From Fischerella muscicola PCC 7414 (GTDB taxonomy: Bacteria; Cyanobacteriota; Cyanobacteriia; Cyanobacteriales; Nostocaceae): a stretch of DNA of 64,000 nt. Under the pieces are notes generated by a model that had not been told where the DNA came from, ran no database searches, and saw nothing but the letters and a program-made list of their open reading frames with translations. Of this stretch, positions 20,641 to 30,141 are shown in pieces. Numbering within the stretch: position 1 is the first letter of the stretch; each line of letters begins with the position of its first letter. The position numbers were made by a program, and so were the translations under genes. The DNA is taken from positions 1 through 64,000 of the forward strand of contig NZ_AJLK01000117.1 of assembly GCF_000317205.1 (NCBI RefSeq), given 5' to 3'.

Positions 20641-22176
20641 TCAAGCTACTTGACTAGAACTTGATCCAAAATTGACTAAATCTTCTGGAACTCCAGATTT
20701 GCAAACATTATTGTGGCTTTCCTGGTTTAGCCCAACTATGGTGACATGCTTACCAAGGCGATGATATTTGCTTATTACTTTGGCGATCGCATTTGCTGCG
20801 GCTTGATCCCATACATGGGAACGATGAAAATCTATGACAACTTTGTCTGTATCTCTAGCATAGTCAAATAACTCTACAAAGTGGTTCGCGGAACCAAAGA
20901 ACAATTGACCGTGAATATAATACACTTTATGCTCATCGCGAGCAATAGTTGCTGTAGCCCTAACTTGGGCTGCTTGCCAACCAAATATTAGTAAATTTAG
21001 AATTACGCCTGCTAGAACTCCTTGAGCTAAGTCGTGTGTTGTAAGTGAAACTATGACTGTAAAAGGCATTACTAATGCCTCTGGTAGTGGTGTCTTCCGT
21101 AATATCTTGAGGGAATTCCAATCAAAGGTTTCAAAAGATACCATTATCATGACACCAACCAATGCAGCCATAGGAATTTGCTGGACAATATCCCGCAGGA
21201 CAAAGATAGAAAACAGTAAAAATGCGCCAGAAACGAAGGTAGACAAACGACCTTTGGCACCACATCGGTGATTGATAATAGATTGTCCTACCATGCCACA
21301 GCCCGCCATACCACCCATGAAGCCAGTAATTACATTAGCTATTCCCTGACCTTTTGTTTCTCGGTTTTTGGAGGTGCGAGTCTCAGTGAGATCATCGACT
21401 AATGCGGCTGTTAACAATGATTCTAAAAGACCGACGATCGCTAATGTTAGTGAGTAAGGTAGGATAATCAGGAGTGTTTCTATGGAGAAGCTAACCTGAG
21501 GCACATGTAACACAGGTAAGTTGCGCGTAATTTCTCCTATGTCTCCGACTCTGCGAATATCCAAATCCATTGCGATCGCTACAAGAGTCATAGTGATAAT
21601 TGCTATCAGTGGTGATGGTATGCTCTTAGTAATACGTGGAAATAAGTAGACCATCGCCAGTGTGACAGCTACCATGACATACATCTGCCAAGGTTCTCCG
21701 GCAAATAGGCTTAACTGAGCGATAAAAATCAAAATTCCCAAAGCATTGACAAATCCAGAAATAGCAGATTGGGGAATAAAACTAAAGAATCTTTCTAACT
21801 TAAAAACCCCAATCAAAAATTGAATAATTCCTGTCAGAATGGTGGTAGCAAATAGGTATTCTACTCCATGCTTTGCAACTAATGTTGTCATGAGTAACGC
21901 CATTGATCCAGTTGCTGCTGAAATCATGGCTGGGCGTCCTCCTACTAAGGAAATGACCACTGCCATACAAAAAGATGTATACAGAGCTACCATTGGATTA
22001 ACTTTGGCGATCGCAGCAAAAGCCAAAGATTCTGGAATCAGTGCTAGTGCTACTGTTGCACCTGCAAGTATCTCGGTTTGAATTGTAGATAGACGCAGAT
22101 TGTTCCTAAGTTTTAACTGAAATAAGTTAATTTTATTCTTCTGTTTTTTTTTCGCGTTTTCTCGATTGAAAAGCAT
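20641..22176 (-). CDS. SulP family anion transporter with STAS domain
   Basis: Inner-membrane anion carrier (sulfate, bicarbonate or related ions). The 511 residues have a short basic N-terminus, about 11-14 membrane segments (about 30-405) with the family motif LALIPESLAFAAIAKVNPMVALYTSF, and a C-terminal STAS domain (about 415-500) that regulates transport in this family. The core diverges from the BicA bicarbonate carrier as I remember it, so I do not assign the substrate. It converges with ndhN and is divergent from the FecCD gene. Confidence 0.85.
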   Translation of the reverse strand: MLFNRENAKKKQKNKINLFQLKLRNNLRLSTIQTEILAGATVALALIPESLAFAAIAKVNPMVALYTSFCMAVVISLVGGRPAMISAATGSMALLMTTLVAKHGVEYLFATTILTGIIQFLIGVFKLERFFSFIPQSAISGFVNALGILIFIAQLSLFAGEPWQMYVMVAVTLAMVYLFPRITKSIPSPLIAIITMTLVAIAMDLDIRRVGDIGEITRNLPVLHVPQVSFSIETLLIILPYSLTLAIVGLLESLLTAALVDDLTETRTSKNRETKGQGIANVITGFMGGMAGCGMVGQSIINHRCGAKGRLSTFVSGAFLLFSIFVLRDIVQQIPMAALVGVMIMVSFETFDWNSLKILRKTPLPEALVMPFTVIVSLTTHDLAQGVLAGVILNLLIFGWQAAQVRATATIARDEHKVYYIHGQLFFGSANHFVELFDYARDTDKVVIDFHRSHVWDQAAANAIAKVISKYHRLGKHVTIVGLNQESHNNVCKSGVPEDLVNFGSSSSQVA

Positions 22177-22663
22177 GTTTAACCCTGCTACTGTGGTATG
22201 GCTGTGTAGCTATATTGTTGGCAAAATAAAAAAATATAATTGCTTCCAAAATGCAATTAATGCAGATGTCTTTATCAAACGTGCAAAACACCTGATTGAA
22301 CGCATGGTTCACAAGTACATTAGTATTAGATAAAAATCAAAACTAAGCTATTTTTACACCATTAAAGCTGTATATTTTAGATTTATTTATCAAGCAATTA
22401 TGATTTTGATTTCATCTTCATACTGACATTAAAATGTATAAAGTTATGATGAAGACATCGATATTGACCGTAAAAACCTCAGTGAAAATGTCTTTGCAAA
22501 CCATGACCATTACATTAGGTTTTTTGAAGATAAACAGCGGCTAATTAGGTGGACATAATTAAATGTAAAATGCTTATGCCCATAAACTAGATAAGTTCAG
22601 TCTTTCTCCTTCTGCCATCTGCCTTCTACTTAGAAACAGATAACCACAAACAACCAAATACTA
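22177..22663. other. Divergent promoter region between the SulP and FecCD genes
   Basis: AT-rich spacer with no clear gene. At about 22447-22557 a short plus-strand frame reads like protein (DEDIDRKNLSENVFANHDHY and on) but has no start codon, so it may be the remnant of a lost gene or chance. A ctgccatctgccttct repeat tract lies at 22612-22628, just before the FecCD gene. No recognisable riboswitch. Confidence 0.35.
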
Positions 22664-23665
22664 ATGTTTCTACAAAAAATCATCGAGAGAAACCGGCTAG
22701 TAGTGGCAACTTTACTCTTGTGTGCTGCGTTGGTAGTGATGATTGGAATTTCTTTATCATTGGGGGCTGTACCAATAACGCCAATCCAGTTATGGAGAGC
22801 AATTTGGCGCCAAGGAGATCCACTTTACCAAACAATTCTATGGGATTTACGGCTACCAAGAACTTTGGCAGCAATGCTTGTGGGCGCAGCTTTGGGTACA
22901 GCAGGCGCATTGTTACAGGGAATGTTGCGTAACGGTTTAGCTGATCCGTTTCTCCTTGGTATCTCAGCAGGTGCAGGTTTAGTTGCTGTGGCAATGTTTA
23001 GCTTTGGGGTATTACAGGCGTGGGTTCCCCTGGCGGCTTGGATTGGAGGCTTATTCACAACTATCGTTATTTATTTTTTAGCTCGTAGAGGTGATGGTAT
23101 TTCAGTTGAAAGATTAATTTTGGGTGGAGTGGCAGTCAGTTCTTTATTTGGTGCGATTCAATCGGTATTGTTACTAATGGCTGAAGATGGGCAAGTGCAA
23201 GCAGCATTGAATTGGTTAATTGGTAGCTTGAATGGACGGGGATGGAGTGAGGTCAAAACTGGGGGAATTTATATTTGCGTATCTTTGCTATTAGGATGTT
23301 TGCTAGCTCGTACCTTAAATTTGTTGAATTTGGGTGACGAATTGGCAGTGGGGTTGGGAGTTTCCCTGGTGCGATCGCGGATTTTGATTGGTGGTATCGC
23401 TTCGTTATTAGCTGCGGGTGCGGTGAGTATCGGCGGATTAATTGGCTTTGTCGGCTTGATTGTACCGCATGGCATCCGTTTACTTGTAGGTGCAGATTAT
23501 CGTGCTGTTTTGCCACTTAGTGCTGTTGGCGGTGCTTTTGTCCTCACCCTTGCCGATGTAGTTTCTCGCTCAGCAGCTGTAGAGTTACCAGTAGGTGCAG
23601 TTACTGCTTTGTTGGGTTCACCTCTATTTATTTGGTTGCTTTATGGCCGCCAAACAAGCATTTAA
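22664..23665 (+). CDS. FecCD/BtuC-type ABC transporter permease
   Basis: Membrane subunit of a type II importer for iron chelates or cobalamin. The 333 residues carry about 9-10 membrane helices and family motifs: RLPRTLAAMLVGAALGTAGALLQGMLRNGLADPFLLG (about 63-99) and GFVGLIVPHGIRLLVG, the ATPase-contact region. It is followed by the ATPase and solute-binding genes in the same direction, so the three make a complete importer. Substrate cannot be decided from sequence alone. Confidence 0.93.
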   Translation: MFLQKIIERNRLVVATLLLCAALVVMIGISLSLGAVPITPIQLWRAIWRQGDPLYQTILWDLRLPRTLAAMLVGAALGTAGALLQGMLRNGLADPFLLGISAGAGLVAVAMFSFGVLQAWVPLAAWIGGLFTTIVIYFLARRGDGISVERLILGGVAVSSLFGAIQSVLLLMAEDGQVQAALNWLIGSLNGRGWSEVKTGGIYICVSLLLGCLLARTLNLLNLGDELAVGLGVSLVRSRILIGGIASLLAAGAVSIGGLIGFVGLIVPHGIRLLVGADYRAVLPLSAVGGAFVLTLADVVSRSAAVELPVGAVTALLGSPLFIWLLYGRQTSI

Positions 23666-23678
23666 AGAGTGCAGGTTT

Positions 23679-23795
23679 GCGTAAAATGATAGCGGCTTTA
23701 AACGCAGAGGGGCGCGGAGGTAGCGCAGAGAGAAGTTTGATCGGAGGAAACCTCCGCTCAAAGCTTCGGTGGGTTCGCAGAGTTTTTTTATAGAA
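23679..23795. repeat. Dispersed cgcagag-type repeat between the permease and ATPase genes
   Basis: Contains aacgcagagg, gcggaggtagcgcagag and gcagagtttt. Related stretches occur near 24770-24800, 42975-43012 and 53685-53750 in both orientations. Such cgcagag motifs are widespread in filamentous cyanobacterial genomes. A gga-gga hairpin (ggaggaaacctcc) is embedded here. Confidence 0.55.
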
Positions 23796-23878
23796 AATTT
23801 GCTATGAATTCGTGAAATGTTGTACTCATAAGATGAAAGCCTTCTTTCATTCAATAATCAAAATCCAAAATCAATGTT

Positions 23879-24661
23879 ATGCCTGTAGAAATTCACAATC
23901 TTACTGGCGGTTATGCAAATCAACAAATAGTTAAAGATATCAACATTACTATTGCGAAAGGAGAATGGTTAAGTTTAGTAGGTGCTAATGGTTCAGGGAA
24001 AACTACACTGCTAAAACTCCTCAGTCGCCTCATAAAACCACAACAGGGGACTGTGTTGCTAGATGGTAAGGCAATTCACACACAACCTAGTACAGTGGTG
24101 GCACAAAAATTAGCTTTTTTACCACAACAGCAAACAATTCCGACTGGTTTAACAGTGGAACAGTTAGTTAGTTTAGGACGTACATCCCATCAAGCGTGGT
24201 GGCAATGGGAATTAAATAGGGAAGATCGCAGCAAAGTAGAGATGGCTTTGCGGCTAACACAAATGGAAAATTTTCGTGATCGCACTATCGAAAAACTCTC
24301 TGGTGGAGAACGTCAACGAGCTTTTTTAGCATTAGCTTTGGCACAAAATCCTCAAATTTTATTGTTAGATGAGCCGACTACGTATTTGGATATTCGTTAT
24401 CAATTAGAATTATTAGAGCTACTTAAAAAACTTAATCAACAGCAAGAATTAACTATAGTAACTGTTTTACATGATGTTAACTTAGCAGCCAGATACAGTT
24501 CTCGAATTGCCCTACTGTACCAAGGACAGATATTTACTATTGGGACACCAGAATTTGTTCTTAAACCTGCCTATTTAGCTCAAGTTTTAGGTGTACAGAT
24601 TGCAGTTATCGAAACACCTGTTGGGTTACAAATTTGTCCATTAGCATCAACCGCTTATTGA
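23879..24661 (+). CDS. FecE/BtuD-type ABC transporter ATPase
   Basis: Cytoplasmic ATPase of the metal-chelate or B12 importer. The 260 residues show Walker A GANGSGKTT (35-43), the Q-loop near 83-85, the signature LSGGERQRA (140-148), Walker B ILLLDE (160-165) and the switch His198 (VLHDVNLA), all intact. It lies between its permease and solute-binding genes, about 210 bases from the former. Confidence 0.94.
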   Translation: MPVEIHNLTGGYANQQIVKDINITIAKGEWLSLVGANGSGKTTLLKLLSRLIKPQQGTVLLDGKAIHTQPSTVVAQKLAFLPQQQTIPTGLTVEQLVSLGRTSHQAWWQWELNREDRSKVEMALRLTQMENFRDRTIEKLSGGERQRAFLALALAQNPQILLLDEPTTYLDIRYQLELLELLKKLNQQQELTIVTVLHDVNLAARYSSRIALLYQGQIFTIGTPEFVLKPAYLAQVLGVQIAVIETPVGLQICPLASTAY

Positions 24662-24834
24662 AGAAGGCAGCAGTAAAAATGCGGAAGTAATTCGTGGAAA
24701 ATCCAACTCATACATACAGTCTTTCTAAATAGTTTTTGAACAAAATATTTTCTTCCTCTTTTTCTGACCTTCGCGTGCTTTGCGTCTTTGCGGTTTATTA
24801 AATCAACTTCTCATTGACTATAAGGAAATTTAAA

Positions 24835-25740
24835 ATGTGTCGCTCTTGGATATTATTCTGTTTACAATTATTCTTGATTGGTAATTTAGTTGCATGTGCC
24901 ACAAATATTAATCAACAGCCTCAACAATCTATTTCTACTCCTGCTCAAGTAGTGCCGAAAAATTCAGCCAAAAGAGTTGTTGCTCTTTCTGCAATTGCGG
25001 CTGATATTATTTCCCAACTTGATCAATCTAAATTAGTAGGCATGACTGGCAGTAGCCTGTTTAATAAAAATAGCAGATTGCAAAATATCCCCCGTATCAA
25101 TGAGGGAAGAACACCACTAAATTTAGAAAAAGTTATTGCACTCAAACCAGATTTAGTTGTTGCTCCAACTGGTTTTTATGTGCAAGAAATGGGAAAGTTA
25201 CAACAGCTAGGAATTGCTACTTATACTTATAATCTTAATAGTTGGGAAGCTTTACAACAACTAACTAAAACTCTTGCTCAATCAATTGCTGCTGATCCAC
25301 AACCTTTGTTAAACCGTTACCAATCGTTTTTAGAAAATAAGCCTGCTCAGCAATATTCAACTTTGGTGTTAGTGAGTGTTAAACCAATTTTGTCACCGAA
25401 TAAAAATAGTTGGGCTGGTGATTTGCTCACAAAATTTCAAGCCAAAAATGTCACAGCAGACTTACAAGGACAAAGTCAATTCCGAGGTTATGTAACTCTT
25501 TCTCCGGAAAAAATTCTACAGGAAAACCCAGAAGTATTAATTTTAGTTAATACTCCTCAACCTCAGTCTCGAACAGAACTTTTAGAGTCTTGGCAAAAAG
25601 AAGCTTTTTGGCAGCAATTACAAGCTATCAAAAACAACCGTGTTTATATTTTTGACTATCACGGACTCGTGAATGCAGGTAGCATAGATGCGATAGAAGC
25701 AACTTGCAAACAGTTACGCTTGGCTTTGTCTGGGCAATAA
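24835..25740 (+). CDS. FecB/BtuF-type solute-binding lipoprotein
   Basis: Periplasmic receptor that delivers the metal chelate or cobalamin to the FecCD-type permease. I start at the ATG after the AAGGAA site, giving 301 residues; a TTG seven codons upstream is possible but less likely. A lipoprotein signal with lipobox Leu-Val-Ala-Cys (Cys21) is followed by a Gln-rich linker and the binding fold (RVVALSAIAADIISQLDQSKLVG; LNLEKVIALKPDLVVAPTGF). It is the third gene of the importer set. Confidence 0.88.
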   Translation: MCRSWILFCLQLFLIGNLVACATNINQQPQQSISTPAQVVPKNSAKRVVALSAIAADIISQLDQSKLVGMTGSSLFNKNSRLQNIPRINEGRTPLNLEKVIALKPDLVVAPTGFYVQEMGKLQQLGIATYTYNLNSWEALQQLTKTLAQSIAADPQPLLNRYQSFLENKPAQQYSTLVLVSVKPILSPNKNSWAGDLLTKFQAKNVTADLQGQSQFRGYVTLSPEKILQENPEVLILVNTPQPQSRTELLESWQKEAFWQQLQAIKNNRVYIFDYHGLVNAGSIDAIEATCKQLRLALSGQ

Positions 25741-25798
25741 TTAAGTTAGAAGTAGTTTTTGTGTTTTGAAAATAGGGATTGGGGATCAAGAAAGAGAA

Positions 25799-26626
25799 AT
25801 GAAATCTGTAGCAATAGGGAAGGGACTGCTGTATGTCCTGTTGACACTGTACGCTATCATTACCCTCATCCCGTTTTTGTGGGCGCTTTCGGCATCCTTT
25901 AAACCCCTCTCGGAAATAGTCAGTGGCGAAGCTAATTTTTTGCCTAAAAACTTTACTTTTGACAACTATAAGCAAATTTTTCTGCAAGAACCCCTATTTC
26001 TGCGCTGGTTGTTCAACAGTGTAGTGATTGCGGTTTGCGTCACTGTTTTAAACTTATTGTTTAACTCAATGGCTGGTTATGCTTTGGCAAGATTGCGGTT
26101 TTGGGGTAGACATTTTTGGTTCTTACTGATTTTGGCAGTACTAGCAGTGCCAGCACAAATTACTCTGATTCCAACATTTTTGATCTTAAAAGCGTTTGGC
26201 TGGCTGAATTCCTACCAAGGTATGATCGTCCCTAGTATGGTGAATGCCACTTTCATTTTTATGATGCGGCAGTTTTTTGTTAACTTTCCTAAAGAACTAG
26301 AGGAAGCTGCTGCACTTGACGGTTTAACTCCTTTGGGCATTTTTTGGCGTATTGTTTTACCTTTGGCAAAACCAGCATTGGCAGCGCAGGCAGTTTTTGT
26401 GTTTATGGGCAGTTGGAATAATTTTTTGCTGCCCATAGTGATACTGTTCGATCCAGAAATGTTTACCTTGCCTTTGGGGTTGAATTCTTTTAAAGGTCAA
26501 TATATTAGCTACTGGAACTACATCATGGCAGCTTCAATGGTGTTTACTTTGCCAGCTTTAGCTATTTATGCCTTTTTCAACCGATATTTTATTCAAAGTG
26601 TGACTTTTACAGGAGGTAAGGGGTAA
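25799..26626 (+). CDS. MalG-type sugar ABC transporter permease
   Basis: Inner-membrane permease of the carbohydrate uptake family 1. I start at MKSVAIGKG (275 residues); the upstream frame opens only with TTG. Six membrane helices are predicted, and the ATPase-contact EAA loop reads EELEEAAALDGLTPLGIFWRIVLPLAKP. No MalF-type partner, binding protein or ATPase lies nearby, so it is an orphan that must share subunits from elsewhere. An IS110 remnant abuts its 3' end. Confidence 0.9.
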   Translation: MKSVAIGKGLLYVLLTLYAIITLIPFLWALSASFKPLSEIVSGEANFLPKNFTFDNYKQIFLQEPLFLRWLFNSVVIAVCVTVLNLLFNSMAGYALARLRFWGRHFWFLLILAVLAVPAQITLIPTFLILKAFGWLNSYQGMIVPSMVNATFIFMMRQFFVNFPKELEEAAALDGLTPLGIFWRIVLPLAKPALAAQAVFVFMGSWNNFLLPIVILFDPEMFTLPLGLNSFKGQYISYWNYIMAASMVFTLPALAIYAFFNRYFIQSVTFTGGKG

Positions 26627-26798
26627 GAATTTCGCGATCGCCCATCGTATTTTACATGCTGTCTATCATCTTGTGTCTAAACCAGAACCATTCCAAGACT
26701 TGGATGCTAATTATTTTGCTCCATGTCGCTCTCAATCGTTAATCACAAACCTCTGTTATCGATTATCTACCAAACTTGGCTATTACGTTCACTTATAA
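26622..26798 (+). pseudogene. C-terminal remnant of an IS110-family transposase
   Basis: The plus-strand frame reads GKNFAIAHRILHAVYHLVSK, then PEPFQDLDANYFAPC..., ending KLGYYVHL and a stop. This resembles the C-terminal end of IS110-type transposases (AHxILxxxYHLL...YxxLGxxYF...LGYxVxL). No start codon and no catalytic DEDD domain remain, so it is a dead fragment. Its first codons overlap the stop of the sugar permease gene. Recognition is from memory of the family. Confidence 0.6.
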
Positions 26799-26970
26799 CC
26801 CTTACAGCCCTGATTTATTTTGCCAATCCTCATTCCTACGCCTTATCCCCCACGCCTATTTTCAAGACAGCTTAAAAGAAAGTCAGTAAAATTTAGAAAA
26901 TAACTAGAAATTTTATCTTGACAAAGTCAAGTCTTTATTTATAGAGACAATCAGATAACTCTATTAAATC

Positions 26971-27957
26971 ATGAACCAGGTAGATTACCTCCGGATTAGT
27001 TTAATCGATCGCTGTAATTTCCGCTGTCAATACTGTATGCCAGAGGGAGCAGAACTAGACTATATCCTCAAGCAAAATTTATTGACTGATGAGGAATTGC
27101 TCACCCTCATTCAAGAAGTTTTTATACCCATAGGATTTACCCGGTTTCGTTTGACAGGGGGAGAACCTTTGTTACGTCCACGTGTGGTGGAGTTGGTGAG
27201 GGCGATCGCTTCTCTTCGGGAAACGCAAGACCTCTCAATGACAACCAACGGCTTTTTACTCGCTCCGATGGCGCAAAGTCTCTACAATGCTGGTTTACGG
27301 CGGATTAATATTAGCTTAGATTCTCTCGACCCTAAGGTTTTTGACCAAATTATTGGTAATCGCGGTCGTTCTCGTTGGCAAGATGTGTGGAATGGGATTC
27401 AAGCTGCTTACAGTGTCGGATTTGACCCCTTGAAACTAAATATTGTGGTTATCCCTGATGTTAACGATCAAGAAGTCTTGGATTTGGCAGCATTGACTAT
27501 TGACAAACAATGGCATGTCCGCTTTATCGAGTTTATGCCGATTGGTAATAGGTCATTATTTGGTGATCGCGGTTGGATATCTTCTGCGGAACTCAGGCAA
27601 CGCATCCGCGAACGGTGGGGATTGACAGAAGCGCAAGTTTGTGGTAGTGGCCCAGCCGATATATTTCAAATTCCGGGAGCAAAGGGGACGCTGGGTTTTA
27701 TCAGTCAGATGTCTGAGTGTTTTTGCGATCGTTGTAATCGGATGCGTCTTTCTGCCGATGGTTGGTTGCGTCCGTGTTTATTAAATGAAACTGGGCAAAT
27801 AGATTTAAAAACAGCCCTACGAACTGGGGTTAGTACAGCTGAACTTCGGCAACAGCTAAGAGAATTACTAGCCATTAAGCCAGAAATCAACTTTAAGTTG
27901 CGTGATTCAGGCACAACAGGTGCGTACACTCGTACCATGTCGCAAATAGGTGGATAG
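26971..27957 (+). CDS. moaA: GTP 3',8-cyclase MoaA (molybdenum cofactor biosynthesis)
   Basis: Radical-SAM enzyme for the first step of molybdopterin synthesis, needed in cyanobacteria for nitrate reductase. The 328 residues carry the SAM-cluster motif CxxxCxxC (Cys15, Cys19, Cys22), the SAM-binding GGEP (63-66), and the second 4Fe-4S cluster (Cys252, Cys255, Cys269) in the C-terminal half. The conserved Gly-Gly C-terminus, needed by the partner MoaC step, is present. No other mo genes lie nearby. Confidence 0.96.
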   Translation: MNQVDYLRISLIDRCNFRCQYCMPEGAELDYILKQNLLTDEELLTLIQEVFIPIGFTRFRLTGGEPLLRPRVVELVRAIASLRETQDLSMTTNGFLLAPMAQSLYNAGLRRINISLDSLDPKVFDQIIGNRGRSRWQDVWNGIQAAYSVGFDPLKLNIVVIPDVNDQEVLDLAALTIDKQWHVRFIEFMPIGNRSLFGDRGWISSAELRQRIRERWGLTEAQVCGSGPADIFQIPGAKGTLGFISQMSECFCDRCNRMRLSADGWLRPCLLNETGQIDLKTALRTGVSTAELRQQLRELLAIKPEINFKLRDSGTTGAYTRTMSQIGG

Positions 27958-28025
27958 TCATGAGTCATTAGTCATTTGCAACTGAACTAAGGACAAATGA
28001 CTAAGGACAAATGACAAATCACGAT

Positions 28026-28634
28026 CTACGCTTGTCGTGAGTAGTACTCAACCACAAGCAGTTCGTTAATACTTAGCGCCACCCATTCACGTTCAATGAC
28101 ACTGTTGACTTTACCTTCCATCTTGTTTTTGTCAAATTCAAGATGACTGGGAAGGTTAGCTAAACCGGGATATTGTAAGTTAGCTTCCACTAGCTTCCGG
28201 GATGCTTCTCTATTTCTAACAGCAATAACTTCTCCCGGACGGCACTGGTAACTGGGAATATTCACAACGCGACCGTTGACTGTGACATGGCCGTGGTTTA
28301 CCAATTGTCGTGCTGCTGGGATAGTGGGAGCCATACCCAGGCGGAAAACCGTATTATCCAAGCGCATTTCTAGCAATTGCAGTAGCACTTGTCCGGTAGA
28401 ACCAGTTACACGTCTGGCTTTCCGTACGTACCGTAGCAGTTGCTTTTCTGTCAAACCGTAGTTGAAGCGGAGTTTTTGCTTTTCTTCAAGACGGATAGCG
28501 TACTCAGAGCGCTTCTTACGGTTCTGACCGTGTTGACCGGGAGGATAAGAGCGTCTGGCGCTTTTACGAGTTAGTCCTGGCAATTCACCCAGGCGACGTG
28601 TAATTCTTAGTCGTGGTCCTCTGTATCGGGACAT
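28026..28634 (-). CDS. rpsD: 30S ribosomal protein S4 (uS4)
   Basis: Assembly initiator of the small subunit. The 202 residues show [21 protein letters not shown] at the start and the S4 RNA-binding domain ([34 protein letters not shown], about 87-120). As usual in cyanobacteria it lies alone, not in the alpha operon. The short spacer to moaA is a gacaaatgac repeat. Confidence 0.97.
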   Translation of the reverse strand: MSRYRGPRLRITRRLGELPGLTRKSARRSYPPGQHGQNRKKRSEYAIRLEEKQKLRFNYGLTEKQLLRYVRKARRVTGSTGQVLLQLLEMRLDNTVFRLGMAPTIPAARQLVNHGHVTVNGRVVNIPSYQCRPGEVIAVRNREASRKLVEANLQYPGLANLPSHLEFDKNKMEGKVNSVIEREWVALSINELLVVEYYSRQA

Positions 28635-29233
28635 GAGCTTCCTAATCTAATCCTAATTTCAACTGTTACCCAGACATATCATTTTGACATTCCCTGCCCA
28701 AAAGTGCTAGAGATTCTTGGTTCCCAGAACACACGATTTAACAGTTATTCAGTTAACAGTTATCAGTTATCAGGTATTGATTACTGTTTACTGATTTACA
28801 TGAAGTTGCTTCTGTTTCCAAGCTTTTACTCTGATTGCTCCAGAGTCAGTTTCGGCGTGTCTCGCCGTACTGTACTTGTTTTTTCAAGCTTTTAGTTGCG
28901 ATCGCGCGACTTACCGTTAGTCACTGCTTGAGTTTCAAGCCTCTAAGGTAGCGCTAAATGCCAGCAGCCAAGACATTTTCGCTAACTCCACAAGATATTA
29001 TACAAGCAATTAGCCATGATTGGTGATCAGGGATTAGTCAATGGTCAATCGTCAATTTGTCATTGGTCATTGGTCAAAAGTTAATATTTATTCTCCCTAC
29101 ACTTCCCACACTTCCCACACTTCCCAATCTTCCTTGTCCTCCTTGTCCCTATCCAAGACTTCTTGCCAAAATAGGTGAGAACAACCTTTGAAGATGAGAT
29201 AGCATTACTTTGCGTGATTGGAGTAGAACGGAA
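28635..29233. other. Intergenic region between rpsD and the Cys-rich gene
   Basis: No gene seen. It must hold the divergent promoters. Contents: aacagttatcagtt repeat (28740-28772), a catttgtcattggtca repeat (29050-29075), and an acacttcccac/ttccttgtcc tract (29095-29150). Confidence 0.5.
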
Positions 29234-29908
29234 ATGCCTTTCCCGAAAAAAAGTAACTATTTATACAAAAATATGCGAAAAACTAAACAAAGATTTAGTG
29301 CTGGGATAGCCGCACCAGCATTTGTTGTGATGGGATGGTTAGGAATGACTTTTTTACCTGGTACAAATGCGATCGCTGTCACCACAGGTGATTATAGGGC
29401 TTGTGCTTCTCGACTCCTGAGGGCAGGCATCACTGCGGAAGCAGCAGCAAGCGTCTGTGCAAGGGCATTGCGTCCCAGAGATTTGTCCTCTTGTGTTGCT
29501 GAAATTGAAGATGAGACAGAAATAGCAGCAGTGGAAGCACTATCTACCTGCATACGAGCATGGCGTCCTGAAGATGTAGGCGCGTGTGTAGTTGGTATCA
29601 GCAAAAATACTGAAGCAGGAAACCAAGTTCTCGATAAACAGTTATTGAACAGAACAATTTTAAGTAATTGCGGTTTGAGTTTGTTACCAAGGCGCTATGC
29701 TCAATGCGTTGTGGGTTTGCGATTGCAAATCGACAATTTAGCCCCCACCCAAGCTATAAATACCTGTATTGATGCCAGCAATTACGTCAGTAACTATTTA
29801 CCTACTTTTATACCTGCTAATAGAACAGAAAACACGATTTTTCAGCCTTCTTTTCCAACTCAGCCAATTCCCAACAACCAGGTTCCTAATAACCAAAACA
29901 GTCAATGA
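29234..29908 (+). CDS. Secreted Cys-patterned repeat protein, function unknown
   Basis: 224 residues from this ATG; a second ATG (29273) would also give a good signal peptide (KTKQRF then a hydrophobic stretch ending near NAIA). The exported part has two or three related blocks with regularly spaced Cys: roughly ACASRLLRAGITAEAAASVC, LRPRDLSSCVAEI, STCIRAWRPEDVGACVVGI and RRYAQCVVGL. The pattern suggests paired disulfides in an extracytoplasmic helical repeat. The tail is Asn-, Pro- and Gln-rich. I recognise the pattern from cyanobacterial hypotheticals but know no function. Confidence 0.75.
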   Translation: MPFPKKSNYLYKNMRKTKQRFSAGIAAPAFVVMGWLGMTFLPGTNAIAVTTGDYRACASRLLRAGITAEAAASVCARALRPRDLSSCVAEIEDETEIAAVEALSTCIRAWRPEDVGACVVGISKNTEAGNQVLDKQLLNRTILSNCGLSLLPRRYAQCVVGLRLQIDNLAPTQAINTCIDASNYVSNYLPTFIPANRTENTIFQPSFPTQPIPNNQVPNNQNSQ

Positions 29909-30042
29909 ATGAAGATGAGGAAAGGAGAAAGGAGACAGGGGAAAGGGAACCCCATATTTCAAAATAGAGAACAGGGAATAAGGGAAGCATAATTTTCATG
30001 TTTGTTGTGTACCAATGTTCATGAATAGCTGACTTAAAAGTA

Positions 30043-30112
30043 ACCTCACCCCGTCAAGAGAGGACGTTCCTCTCCGCAGGTTCGGAGAGGGGCTATTCTT
30101 GTGAGGTTTTTT
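30043..30112 (+). terminator. Terminator-like nested hairpin with U-run
   Basis: Outer stem acctcac/gtgaggt, then a T-run; a strong inner 8-bp stem cctctccg/cggagagg (30069-30090). It lies downstream of the Cys-rich gene. Its left part and the flanking gatgaaaaaa/ttttttcatc motif recur inverted at 46868-46965 downstream of another gene, so it belongs to a repeat family that may act as a terminator. Confidence 0.55.
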
Positions 30113-30141
30113 CATCGGGACTGCCCTCTGCCTTTCTTCTG

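Noticed and set aside
20641-22176. Assignment of the SulP protein as the BicA bicarbonate transporter
   Set aside because: The membrane core differs clearly from BicA as I remember it, so only the family can be stated.
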